NCBI GenBank assembly: GCA_002328625.1
Contig: DCVC01000158.1
Coordinates: 12,678 to 20,551 of the forward strand
Reading direction: 5' to 3'
DNA length: 7,874 nucleotides
Origin: Bacteroidales bacterium UBA2198
GTDB taxonomy: Bacteria > Bacteroidota > Bacteroidia > Bacteroidales > VadinHA17
Shown here: piece by piece, positions 1 to 6,240 of the stretch
Layout: the number at the start of each line of letters is the position of its first letter
Position numbering within the stretch: the stretch's first letter is position 1
The notes under the pieces: generated by a model
What the model was told of the DNA's origin: nothing
Database searches by the model: none
What the model saw: only the letters and a program-made list of their open reading frames with translations
Program-made: the position numbers and the translations under genes

Positions 1-963
1 GACTCTTATTCTGTTAATGCTCTCAACAATATTGGAATACAAATACTATATGGGATAAGCACCCTTCATTCTTTTGGGATAATACACAGGGATATTAAAC
101 CTGAGAACATCCTGTTTAATAAAGACCAGGCCATGCTGACCGACTTTGGTATTTCTGCCAATTTAAGGCACAGGCTGACCGAAACTGATATACGGGGACA
201 CTCACTGAAAGTCTTTGCAACATTATCATACTCTCCGCCCGAGCAGAGCCAGAAATCCCTTGCATACAAGCGTACCGGTCCTACGACAGATATTTTTTCT
301 TTTGGTGTAATAATGTACGAATTAATTACCAAAGGCACATTGCCATTTGGAAATATCAAGGAGTTTCAGGACGATTCGAAGATTATTGAAGAAAAAAAAA
401 TCACCGGAGACTGGGATGAAAGGAGCTTCAGAAAAGCTACTGATTCAGTTCTATGGTATAATATCATAAAAAAATGCCTCGATCCTGATCCTGAAAAAAG
501 ATACCAGACCACGGATGAGATCATTGAGTTACTGGTTGCAAAATCAGAAAAATTGCCGGTTGGGAATCAAAGCTGGATAATTCAGATAATTGAAGGGTCG
601 GAGACGGGCCGTGAGTATAATCTTTCGAATCTGTCAAAGAACCTGAAGAAGAATGTGTTAACGATTGGCCGGTTTAATGAAGAAGATCCGTTTATCAATG
701 ATATAGCTTTGAGGGAGGAGTCAACCAATTATATCAGCGCACATCATGGAACATTTGAATGTATCATAATTGAGGGTGTGACAAAGTGGTTTTTAAGAGA
801 CGGACAATGGTATCTGAGGGACAATATAAAAGGCTGGCGCCTCTCTAAGAACGGGATAGAGGTAAACACAAAAAGGATAGACAAGAACGGCATACTTCTA
901 AATAACAATGATATGATAAAGATTGGAAAGACAATCATTAAAATATCGTGCCGGGTATGTTAG
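1..963 (+). CDS. Ser/Thr protein kinase with C-terminal FHA domain (5' truncated by window edge)
   Basis: Frame 1 is open from the first base, so this is the last 320 residues of a longer protein. Seen: catalytic loop HRDIKPEN at residues 29-36, DFG at 48-50, a PPE (APE-like) motif at 79-81, the subdomain IX stretch DIFSFGV from residue 97, and the subdomain XI arginine in PEKR (about 167). A linker follows, then an FHA domain at about 195-317 with its expected marks: TIGR (Arg224), ISAHH (Ser246, His249) and NG (284-285). The protein ends at the FHA domain and no transmembrane segment is visible, so this part is cytosolic. Known: Hanks-type kinases phosphorylate Ser/Thr, and FHA domains bind phosphothreonine. 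Inferred: the FHA may bind the kinase's own phosphorylated activation loop or a phosphorylated partner. The glycine loop and catalytic Lys lie outside the window. The first in-window ATG (133) falls inside the kinase fold, after HRD, and is not the start. The target is unknown. Confidence 0.93.
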   Translation, partial: DSYSVNALNNIGIQILYGISTLHSFGIIHRDIKPENILFNKDQAMLTDFGISANLRHRLTETDIRGHSLKVFATLSYSPPEQSQKSLAYKRTGPTTDIFSFGVIMYELITKGTLPFGNIKEFQDDSKIIEEKKITGDWDERSFRKATDSVLWYNIIKKCLDPDPEKRYQTTDEIIELLVAKSEKLPVGNQSWIIQIIEGSETGREYNLSNLSKNLKKNVLTIGRFNEEDPFINDIALREESTNYISAHHGTFECIIIEGVTKWFLRDGQWYLRDNIKGWRLSKNGIEVNTKRIDKNGILLNNNDMIKIGKTIIKISCRVC

Positions 964-1028
964 TGGATTTCCCTGCAAATGAAACCATGAGACAGGATTA
1001 AGAACAATCAGTCCCTTTAGGATCACAA

Positions 1029-1055
1029 AAAAAGGCACTTTAACGGTGCCTTTTT
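1029..1055. terminator. Bidirectional intrinsic terminator between convergent genes
   Basis: GGCAC (1034-1038) pairs with GTGCC (1046-1050) around a 7-base loop. The stem is extended by A residues at 1029-1033 pairing with T residues at 1051-1055. A run of A on the left and T on the right gives a U-tract to transcripts from either strand. It lies between the kinase stop (963) and the dehydratase stop (1078), which is where a shared terminator for two convergent genes belongs. Confidence 0.85.
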
Positions 1056-1077
1056 CAGAGATATCAAAGAACTCATT

Positions 1078-3048
1078 TTACTTCCTGATGTAGCTTCCAT
1101 TGGTGCTTTGAAATTCCGGTACATTCTCTTTGAAAAACTCGATCACCTGTTGATCTGAAAGAGTGTACAGCCTATTGAGAAGGTCATCAATTCTCATGGA
1201 AATAACAGGATAATTAAGCTGCTCAACCTGTGCTATTTTGATTTTCGGATGGTGTGTCGGCAGAGTATTTTCTTTATTGGAAAGCAGTTCTTCATACAGT
1301 TTTTCTCCGGGACGCAATCCGGTGAATACTATCTGAATTTCTTTTTCAGGCACAAATCCGGATAGTTTTATCATCTGGCTGGCAATATCAACAATTTTAA
1401 TGGGTTGTCCCATGTCAAAGACAAAAATCTCACCTCCTTTTCCCATAAAACCGGCTTCCAGAACGAGTTCACAGGCTTCAGGGATTGTCATGAAATAACG
1501 TGTAATCTCAGGATGCGTTACTGTTACAGGACCTCCCTCAGCGATCTGTTTGGTGAATAACGGGATCACCGACCCGTTTGAACCCAGAACATTTCCAAAA
1601 CGGGTGATGACAAACTGGGTTTTGATTCCGGGTTTTTGCGCTTCAGACTGAACAATCATCTCACAGATCCTTTTGGATGCACCCATTATGCTTGAAGGAT
1701 TAACAGATTTATCTGTAGAAATCATAACAAATTTCTCCACCCCGAATCTTACCGAGAGTTCAGTTATGATCTTTGTGCCGCCCACGTTAATCCGAAGAGC
1801 TTCATGCGGATTCTCCTCCATAAGGGGTACATGCTTATAAGCTGCCGCATGGAAAACAACTTCAGGTTTATATTCCTGAAATATTAACTCCATCTTTTCA
1901 GCATTTGTCACATCGGCAAGAAGCAATTTAAACTGCAGATTGCTGTATCTTTCCTTAAGCTCGTTATTCAGGTGGAACATGGGAGTTTCTGCCTGGTCAA
2001 CAAGAATTGCCTTTCTGGTTGAAAACCTTGCAAGCTGCCGTACAATTTCGGAACCTATCGATCCTGCAGCGCCTGTTACCAGAATGGTTTTCTGATTCAA
2101 TCCTTTTCCGATATTATCCATGTTAAGCTTAATGGTATCCCTGCCCAGAAGATCGGTCAGTTTCACCTTTTGCAGCTGCCTTAACTGAAGCTGGCCGTTA
2201 AGCCACTTGTCCACCGCAGGTGTTTCAAGGATCTCAAGGCCAAAATCCATTGCGGTCCGGATAATCTCACTTTTTCTTTTCGGAGAGATATCCTTTATAG
2301 CAATGATCAGTGTATCAATTCTGTTTTTGATAAGGAACTGTGAAGAGAGGATCTTGGGGTTATAAACAGGCAATCCGTTAATCTTTTTCCCCTGCAGTCT
2401 CTTATTCAGATCAAGGAATCCGGCAACAGTAAATCCGCTCTGGGGGTCGCTTAAAACAACACGCTTCACTATAAAACCCATCTCACCGGCTCCATAGATG
2501 AGCACTTTCTTCTTGTCCTTCATATCGCTTGTTGCAAACATGAAAAGAATTTTTACCAGTACCCTTATAAAAAACAACAGAACCGTCACCAGTCCATAAT
2601 GGATCAAAATGATAGAATATGGAATTGTCAGCACGAGAGGCAGGTCAAGTAATCTGCTTATGAGTGAAAGAAATAACAGTACTACAGAAGAGAGCGTTGT
2701 GACAACGAATACAAGTGAAATATCGGTGAGGGTCGTATGCCGGATAAGTCCTGAAAAAGAACGGAATATAAGTCCGAAGCCTGCATAAACTGCCAGTGCA
2801 ACTAAAGCATGGTAAACAGCTAAACCAGGTTCAAAATCAGCAAGTACAAAATTAAACCGTAACAGGTATGCCAGAATGAAAGTGATGAAAATAACAAGGT
2901 TATCAAACCCGAAGACCATCCATCTCGGCATGTAATACCTCTGAAAAAAATCAACAGCTTTAACCCTTGCGAAATCGAGCCATTTCTTAGATGAGTCGGA
3001 GACTTTACTCATACTGAAAGGAAAAACTATTGTTGATAATAGAAACAT
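1078..3048 (-). CDS. Membrane-bound UDP-GlcNAc 4,6-dehydratase, WbpM/PglF/CapD family
   Basis: A 656-residue protein, the usual size for large membrane-anchored nucleotide-sugar dehydratases. Seen: four hydrophobic segments at about 44-66, 82-97, 108-130 and 137-165; a first Rossmann-type domain with GAGEMG at 186-191; and a second, catalytic SDR domain with GAAGSIG at 326-332. The active-site region reads STDK (444-447), then Met455 and Lys459. Met replaces the usual SDR Tyr, as in the Ser/Thr-Met-Lys subgroup that includes WbpM and PglF. Other family blocks are FGNVLGSNGSVIPLF (about 484) and LRPGEKLYEEL (about 578). Known for the family: NAD-dependent removal of water from UDP-GlcNAc, giving the UDP-4-keto-6-deoxy sugar at the inner membrane. 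It lies 63 bases downstream of the aminotransferase on the same strand, so they are probably co-transcribed. An alternative ATG at 3012 (MSKVSDSSKKW) would remove 12 residues and looks equally likely. The exact product sugar cannot be read from sequence. Confidence 0.93.
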   Translation of the reverse strand: MFLLSTIVFPFSMSKVSDSSKKWLDFARVKAVDFFQRYYMPRWMVFGFDNLVIFITFILAYLLRFNFVLADFEPGLAVYHALVALAVYAGFGLIFRSFSGLIRHTTLTDISLVFVVTTLSSVVLLFLSLISRLLDLPLVLTIPYSIILIHYGLVTVLLFFIRVLVKILFMFATSDMKDKKKVLIYGAGEMGFIVKRVVLSDPQSGFTVAGFLDLNKRLQGKKINGLPVYNPKILSSQFLIKNRIDTLIIAIKDISPKRKSEIIRTAMDFGLEILETPAVDKWLNGQLQLRQLQKVKLTDLLGRDTIKLNMDNIGKGLNQKTILVTGAAGSIGSEIVRQLARFSTRKAILVDQAETPMFHLNNELKERYSNLQFKLLLADVTNAEKMELIFQEYKPEVVFHAAAYKHVPLMEENPHEALRINVGGTKIITELSVRFGVEKFVMISTDKSVNPSSIMGASKRICEMIVQSEAQKPGIKTQFVITRFGNVLGSNGSVIPLFTKQIAEGGPVTVTHPEITRYFMTIPEACELVLEAGFMGKGGEIFVFDMGQPIKIVDIASQMIKLSGFVPEKEIQIVFTGLRPGEKLYEELLSNKENTLPTHHPKIKIAQVEQLNYPVISMRIDDLLNRLYTLSDQQVIEFFKENVPEFQSTNGSYIRK

Positions 3049-3111
3049 AAAATTAATAAACTAAAAACCAGTCTGTAACAAAATTTATGATAAATATTTT
3101 AGAGATTATAA

Positions 3112-4275
3112 CTACTGAATTATCTTCTTTATTGTTCCGCATACATAATTCAATTCATCATCTTTAAGACCGGGGTAAATCGGAAGCGACACAGTGCCGT
3201 TCCATATTCGCTCGGTGTCCGGAAAATCATCAGGTACCAGGTTGTAGGTATCCCGGTAATAAGTCATGCGATGCAGTGGTTTATAATGAACTGATGTACC
3301 GATTGACTCACCGGCCATCATCTGTATAAAATCATTTCTGGTTACTTTTGCTCCTGGTTTTATTATTATGGGGAAAAGGTGCCAGGAATGGTTCTCCAAT
3401 GGTCCGGCACACACAGGGAGGTCTATTTCCGGAACGTTTTTCAGTTCATTGTAATAAAATGAGGCACAGCGCTGTCGCTGTGATCTGAAATATTCGGCTT
3501 TTTCGAGCTGGGCAAGCCCAATGGCCGCATTTACATCGGGCATGTTGTATTTATATCCGGGGGCTACAACATCGTACTCCCACGAAGATTTGTTTGATGT
3601 GAATCTTTCCCAAATATCGCGGTTGATGCCGTGGAGCCTCATTATTTTTGCCCTTTTGTAAATCTCTTCATTGTCGGTAACGAGCATCCCTCCTTCTCCT
3701 GTAGTGATTGTTTTGTTTGCATAGAAGCTGAAACATGTAATGTCACCGAAGGAACCTATAAACCTGTCATTGAACTTTGCAGGAAAGGCATGTGCAGCAT
3801 CTTCGATAAGGATAATTTTTTTCTGCCGGCATATATCCAGTATACCATCACCTTCATGAGAAGTCATCAATGGAGCCTGACCCCCGTAATGAACCAGAAT
3901 CAGTGCTTTAACATCCGGGTGTTTATCCAGGGCTTTTTTGAGAACAGAAGGTGATATAAGTCCCGTACCGTATTCCACATCCAGAAAGACAGGATCGGCC
4001 TCCATGTATCGCAGTATTTCGGCGGATGCGGTGAATGTAAGAGAAGGTACCAGCACCTTATCCCCTTTTCTTATCCCGGCGGCTTCAACGGCAAGGTGCA
4101 AAGCTGATGTGCATGAGTTAACAGCGCAGGCATAGCGCACACCGACGTATTCAGAAAAGAGCTTTTCAAACCGGAGAGCTTTTGATGATGTGGTCAACCA
4201 TCCGCTCTTAAGTACCTCGTCAATATATTTATATTCATTTCCGCCTAAAGGTACTTTTGAGAATGGAATATTCAT
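3112..4275 (-). CDS. PLP-dependent nucleotide-sugar aminotransferase, DegT/DnrJ/EryC1 family
   Basis: A 387-residue protein of normal length for this family of sugar aminotransferases (PglE, ArnB, PseC, WecE relatives). Seen: GxxEYxxIxEVLKSGWLTT near the N-terminus; the NSCTSALHLA cofactor-phosphate region (53-62); EDAAHA (158-163), whose Asp159 contacts the pyridine nitrogen; and FSFYANKTITTGEGG with Lys188 as the expected Schiff-base lysine. The C-terminal SVHYKPLHRMTYY and SLPIYPGL blocks are typical of the fold. Known: these enzymes transfer an amino group, usually from glutamate, to a 4-keto (or 3-keto) nucleotide sugar. Next to a 4,6-dehydratase, the likely reaction is C4 amination of UDP-4-keto-6-deoxy-GlcNAc. 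It is first in a probable two-gene minus-strand operon. The ATG at 4275 follows an A-rich leader without a Shine-Dalgarno, as is usual in Bacteroidota. The regiochemistry and stereochemistry are inferred from neighbours only. Confidence 0.93.
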   Translation of the reverse strand: MNIPFSKVPLGGNEYKYIDEVLKSGWLTTSSKALRFEKLFSEYVGVRYACAVNSCTSALHLAVEAAGIRKGDKVLVPSLTFTASAEILRYMEADPVFLDVEYGTGLISPSVLKKALDKHPDVKALILVHYGGQAPLMTSHEGDGILDICRQKKIILIEDAAHAFPAKFNDRFIGSFGDITCFSFYANKTITTGEGGMLVTDNEEIYKRAKIMRLHGINRDIWERFTSNKSSWEYDVVAPGYKYNMPDVNAAIGLAQLEKAEYFRSQRQRCASFYYNELKNVPEIDLPVCAGPLENHSWHLFPIIIKPGAKVTRNDFIQMMAGESIGTSVHYKPLHRMTYYRDTYNLVPDDFPDTERIWNGTVSLPIYPGLKDDELNYVCGTIKKIIQ

Positions 4276-4542
4276 TTGTTTAGATTATTTCAGGCAAAAT
4301 GCAAATATATAATAAAAAAAACCATTTTGAATGAGGGAATGATTATCTATTTGCCTTGAGCTGTTATAATAATTTAAATTTTAAAACATAATATTTCAGA
4401 AGCTCATTTTTGAAAAAGTTACAGAATTATAATCTCTGATAAGATTATTTAAATATTTCAGTGTCTCAATATAAAGTTATCTGTATATTTATTATTTGCG
4501 GGTAAACGACTAATTTTCCAGACTAAGAATTATTCAGGTTAC
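4276..4542. other. AT-rich divergent intergenic region
   Basis: 267 bases between the divergent aminotransferase and acetyltransferase genes, with no credible ORF. It holds the -7 match given separately, a 10-base palindrome AATTTAAATT (4371-4380), and a weak 7-bp hairpin (4429-4435 with 4442-4448, 6-base loop). For the plus-strand gene the best promoter-like word is TAATTTTC at 4511-4518, one base off the -7 consensus, with no well-spaced -33 element. It presumably holds both promoters; no operator could be identified. Confidence 0.6.
4302..4309 (-). promoter_or_regulatory. Putative Bacteroidota -7 promoter element for the aminotransferase-dehydratase operon
   Basis: On the minus strand this reads TATATTTG, a full match to the Bacteroidota sigma-A -7 consensus TAnnTTTG. 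It lies 26 bases upstream of the aminotransferase ATG, giving a short leader of about 20 bases. No TTTG element was found at the expected distance (about 19-21 bases) further upstream, so the call rests on the -7 box and position only. Confidence 0.4.
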
Positions 4543-5211
4543 ATGTATAAAAAGAGTGTCATTATTATCGGATCTTCAGGGCTTTCGAAAATTGTAATTG
4601 ATATTTTTGAAAAAATGGGCAATTATCAGATTTTAGGCCTGTTAGACGATTTCAGAAAGAAAGGTGAGGAAACCTTTGGTTATAAAGTGCTTGGGAAAAT
4701 AAGAGATTTACCTGATTTACTTTCTGACAATAAAAACTGTGCAATTTCCATAGCTATTGGCGATAATTGGGACAGGCAGAAAGTCTTTATTCAATTATCG
4801 GAGATGATATCAGACATTGATTTTGTCACAGCAATACATCCATCTTCAGTTATCGGGAAAAATGTTAAGATTGGCAAGGGAGTAATAATAATGGCAGGCG
4901 CAATTATTAATTGTGATACTTATATAGCGGATTTTGCAGTTATAAATGTAAAAGCGAGCATCAGCCATGACTCGCAGATGTTAAAGTTTTCAAGTCTGGG
5001 TCCGAATGTATCAACCGGAGGATATGTAACGGTGGGAGAATTTTCTGCTATCTGTATAGGAGCAACAATTAAAGACAGAGTGAAGGTAGGTAATCATTCA
5101 ATCGTCGGGGCAGGAGCTTTATTATTGAAGGATTGTGAGGATAATACAGTGATGTATGGTGTGCCGGCAATAAAAATCAGGAGCCGCGAAATAGGAGAGA
5201 AATATCTGTAG
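4543..5211 (+). CDS. PglD/NeuD-type sugar O/N-acetyltransferase with left-handed beta-helix
   Basis: A 222-residue protein of the size of PglD and NeuD-like acetyltransferases. Seen: an N-terminal alpha/beta nucleotide-sugar-binding domain (about 1-95) opening with VIIIGSSGLSK (6-16), then LLDD (33-36) and AIGDN (71-75). From about 100 there are hexapeptide repeats of a left-handed beta-helix, such as IHPSSVIGKNVKIGKG and VTVGEFSAICIGATI, closing with VMYGVPAIKI. His142 in SHDS sits where the catalytic His of PglD (His125, followed by Glu) is expected. Known: PglD uses acetyl-CoA to acetylate the 4-amino group of a UDP-4-amino-6-deoxy sugar. With the adjacent dehydratase and aminotransferase, that is the favoured role. 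It is divergent from them, not in the same operon. Oddities: Leu14 replaces the usual His of the GxxGH motif, and Ser151 replaces a second commonly conserved His. A NeuD-like or other acyl-acceptor role is therefore possible. Confidence 0.85.
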   Translation: MYKKSVIIIGSSGLSKIVIDIFEKMGNYQILGLLDDFRKKGEETFGYKVLGKIRDLPDLLSDNKNCAISIAIGDNWDRQKVFIQLSEMISDIDFVTAIHPSSVIGKNVKIGKGVIIMAGAIINCDTYIADFAVINVKASISHDSQMLKFSSLGPNVSTGGYVTVGEFSAICIGATIKDRVKVGNHSIVGAGALLLKDCEDNTVMYGVPAIKIRSREIGEKYL

Positions 5212-5249
5212 TAAAAGTTGATGAGCTTTATCTTCCCTTTTCTTTACTT

Positions 5250-6056
5250 TCATAAGTTCTTCATTAGTTTTGATAATAGTTCATAAGCGACCAACAGGCT
5301 TCCCTGTTGATTTAAGTGTCTGCCATCGGATGAATACCCGGGTATCAGGCCTGGAATTCCGCACCCGTAGGTATTGCAGGAGCCATCAGTGTTTGTCGCC
5401 TCAATTTCAGCGATATCAATTATTTCGTTGGGGCCATAATGATGCCGTATCAATTTATTGTACTTATTCCGGTATACATTATCATCCCTTCCAAGGATTA
5501 TTTTGGCAAGACCTTTAATTCCTTTTGATTTGATGGTCAAAGGAACTGTGCAATGAAGAATCTTCATATCCGGGAATGCTGTCTCCAGGGAATCAAGGGA
5601 GGTTTTATAAAGTTCAAACAGTTCATTGATATTTGTCCGCCTATTCACATCAATATAGCAGAGTTTCATGAAAGCAATGTCAACGGAAGCACCCAATCCA
5701 TTCTTAAGGATGTTTACAAAATCGGTTATTTTTGATTTCGGATCCGTGTTTTTTCCTATCCGGAAATGGGCAAACAAAGGATCCCGAAAATCCGAGACAT
5801 CCCTGGTCTCAAGAACAACAAATGAATTTATACTGCTTTGATTTTTAATGGCAGTGATACCATCCATAATATTGAAGCCAACAGATTGATGTCCAAAGAA
5901 GATCCTTTTATCTGATAATTCCACCCAGTCAATTTCAGTCATTTCAAAGGTATGATTTACATTAGCATTGATATTTTTTTCTTTATCATTACAACCTGAC
6001 AAAAAAACAAAGAAAAATAAAAATATTCCTATCGTAGTAAGACAAATTCTATTCAT
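5250..6056 (-). CDS. Putative lipoprotein with SGNH-hydrolase-like motifs
   Basis: With the ATG at 6056 the protein has 268 residues. It starts with a short basic end, a Phe/Leu/Ile-rich core and a lipobox FLSGC, giving lipidation at Cys22 and anchoring in the envelope. An upstream TTG at 6068 is in frame, but it only adds MPHS and weakens nothing, so the ATG is preferred. The mature part is not a family I can name with certainty. FFGHQSVGFNIMDGI (about 53-67) sits near the N-terminus like block I (GDSxxxG) of SGNH hydrolases, with Ser58 as candidate nucleophile. SSDGRHLNQQG (about 242-252) looks like block V, with Asp244 and His247 three apart. FMKLCYID (about 129-136) may hold an oxyanion-region residue. 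If so, it could remove or transfer acyl groups on surface glycans. It ends 38 bases from the convergent acetyltransferase, with no clear hairpin between. The lipoprotein call is firm; the enzyme call is tentative. Confidence 0.82.
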   Translation of the reverse strand: MNRICLTTIGIFLFFFVFLSGCNDKEKNINANVNHTFEMTEIDWVELSDKRIFFGHQSVGFNIMDGITAIKNQSSINSFVVLETRDVSDFRDPLFAHFRIGKNTDPKSKITDFVNILKNGLGASVDIAFMKLCYIDVNRRTNINELFELYKTSLDSLETAFPDMKILHCTVPLTIKSKGIKGLAKIILGRDDNVYRNKYNKLIRHHYGPNEIIDIAEIEATNTDGSCNTYGCGIPGLIPGYSSDGRHLNQQGSLLVAYELLSKLMKNL

Positions 6057-6097
6057 ACTATGTGGCAATAAACAACTTAGCTATAAAGAACCAAAGT

Positions 6098-6157
6098 CTA
6101 TCCGGAACAACGGCAAAAAGATATGAAAAGATTTGAAAAAATTCTGTTTCCGGATAG
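6098..6157. repeat. Inverted repeat A: 10-bp arms in divergent intergenic region
   Basis: CTATCCGGAA at 6098-6107 and its exact reverse complement TTCCGGATAG at 6148-6157, 40 bases apart. The pairing can be extended by two more base pairs (CA 6108-6109 with TG 6145-6146) if T6147 is bulged. It lies between the start of the lipoprotein gene (6056) and the beta-helix gene (6241). Its left arm is directly followed by the left arm of a second inverted repeat, so the two are interleaved. Confidence 0.85.
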
Positions 6158-6191
6158 TATATGTGTGTAATATTTCAGTAATTTTGCCGTT
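6109..6191. repeat. Inverted repeat B: 10-bp arms interleaved with repeat A
   Basis: AACGGCAAAA at 6109-6118 and its exact reverse complement TTTTGCCGTT at 6182-6191, 63 bases apart. The order of arms is A, B, A', B', with one base between A and B. The right arm overlaps the end of a TAATTTTG -7 element (6179-6186), so anything binding or folding here could affect transcription of the downstream gene. Confidence 0.85.
6179..6186 (+). promoter_or_regulatory. Putative Bacteroidota -7 promoter element for the beta-helix gene
   Basis: TAATTTTG matches the Bacteroidota -7 consensus TAnnTTTG at all fixed positions. Transcription would start near 6193, leaving a leader of about 50 bases before the ATG at 6241. 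No TTTG element is seen at the usual -33 spacing, so support is partial. The element overlaps the right arm of inverted repeat B. Confidence 0.4.
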
Positions 6192-6240
6192 AAAACAGAT
6201 ACATCAACCAGATAATTTAGAGCTCTAATCAAGAAATGTG

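Noticed and set aside
66..359. Minus-strand open frame of 97 codons.
   Set aside because: It lies wholly inside the kinase reading frame, whose catalytic motifs are clear, and its translation shows no recognisable domain.
1357..1365. TCCGGATAG, a 9-base match to the right arm of inverted repeat A.
   Set aside because: It lies inside the conserved dehydratase coding sequence and has no partner arm nearby, so it is likely chance.
3631..4135. Two plus-strand open frames (3631-3954 and 3938-4135) opposite the aminotransferase.
   Set aside because: They are antisense to conserved aminotransferase motifs, including the PLP lysine region, and show no family features.
4429..4448. A 7-bp hairpin (ATAATCT / AGATTAT, 6-base loop) upstream of the acetyltransferase, considered as a regulatory RNA element.
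   Set aside because: It is short and almost all A-T, in very AT-rich DNA where such pairs are expected by chance.
5212..5249. Gap between the convergent acetyltransferase and lipoprotein genes, checked for a shared terminator.
   Set aside because: No stem longer than about 4 bp could be found, unlike the clear hairpin at 1029-1055.
5270..5735. Plus-strand open frames at 5270-5518 and 5553-5735.
   Set aside because: They are antisense to the lipoprotein gene, which has a clear signal peptide and lipobox, and have no supporting features.
4390..6178. The word AATATTTCAG occurs in intergenic DNA at 4390-4399, 4452-4461 and 6169-6178, looking like a shared regulatory motif.
   Set aside because: The reverse complement also occurs inside coding sequence at 1876-1885 and 3485-3494, so it is most likely a common AT-rich word of this genome.
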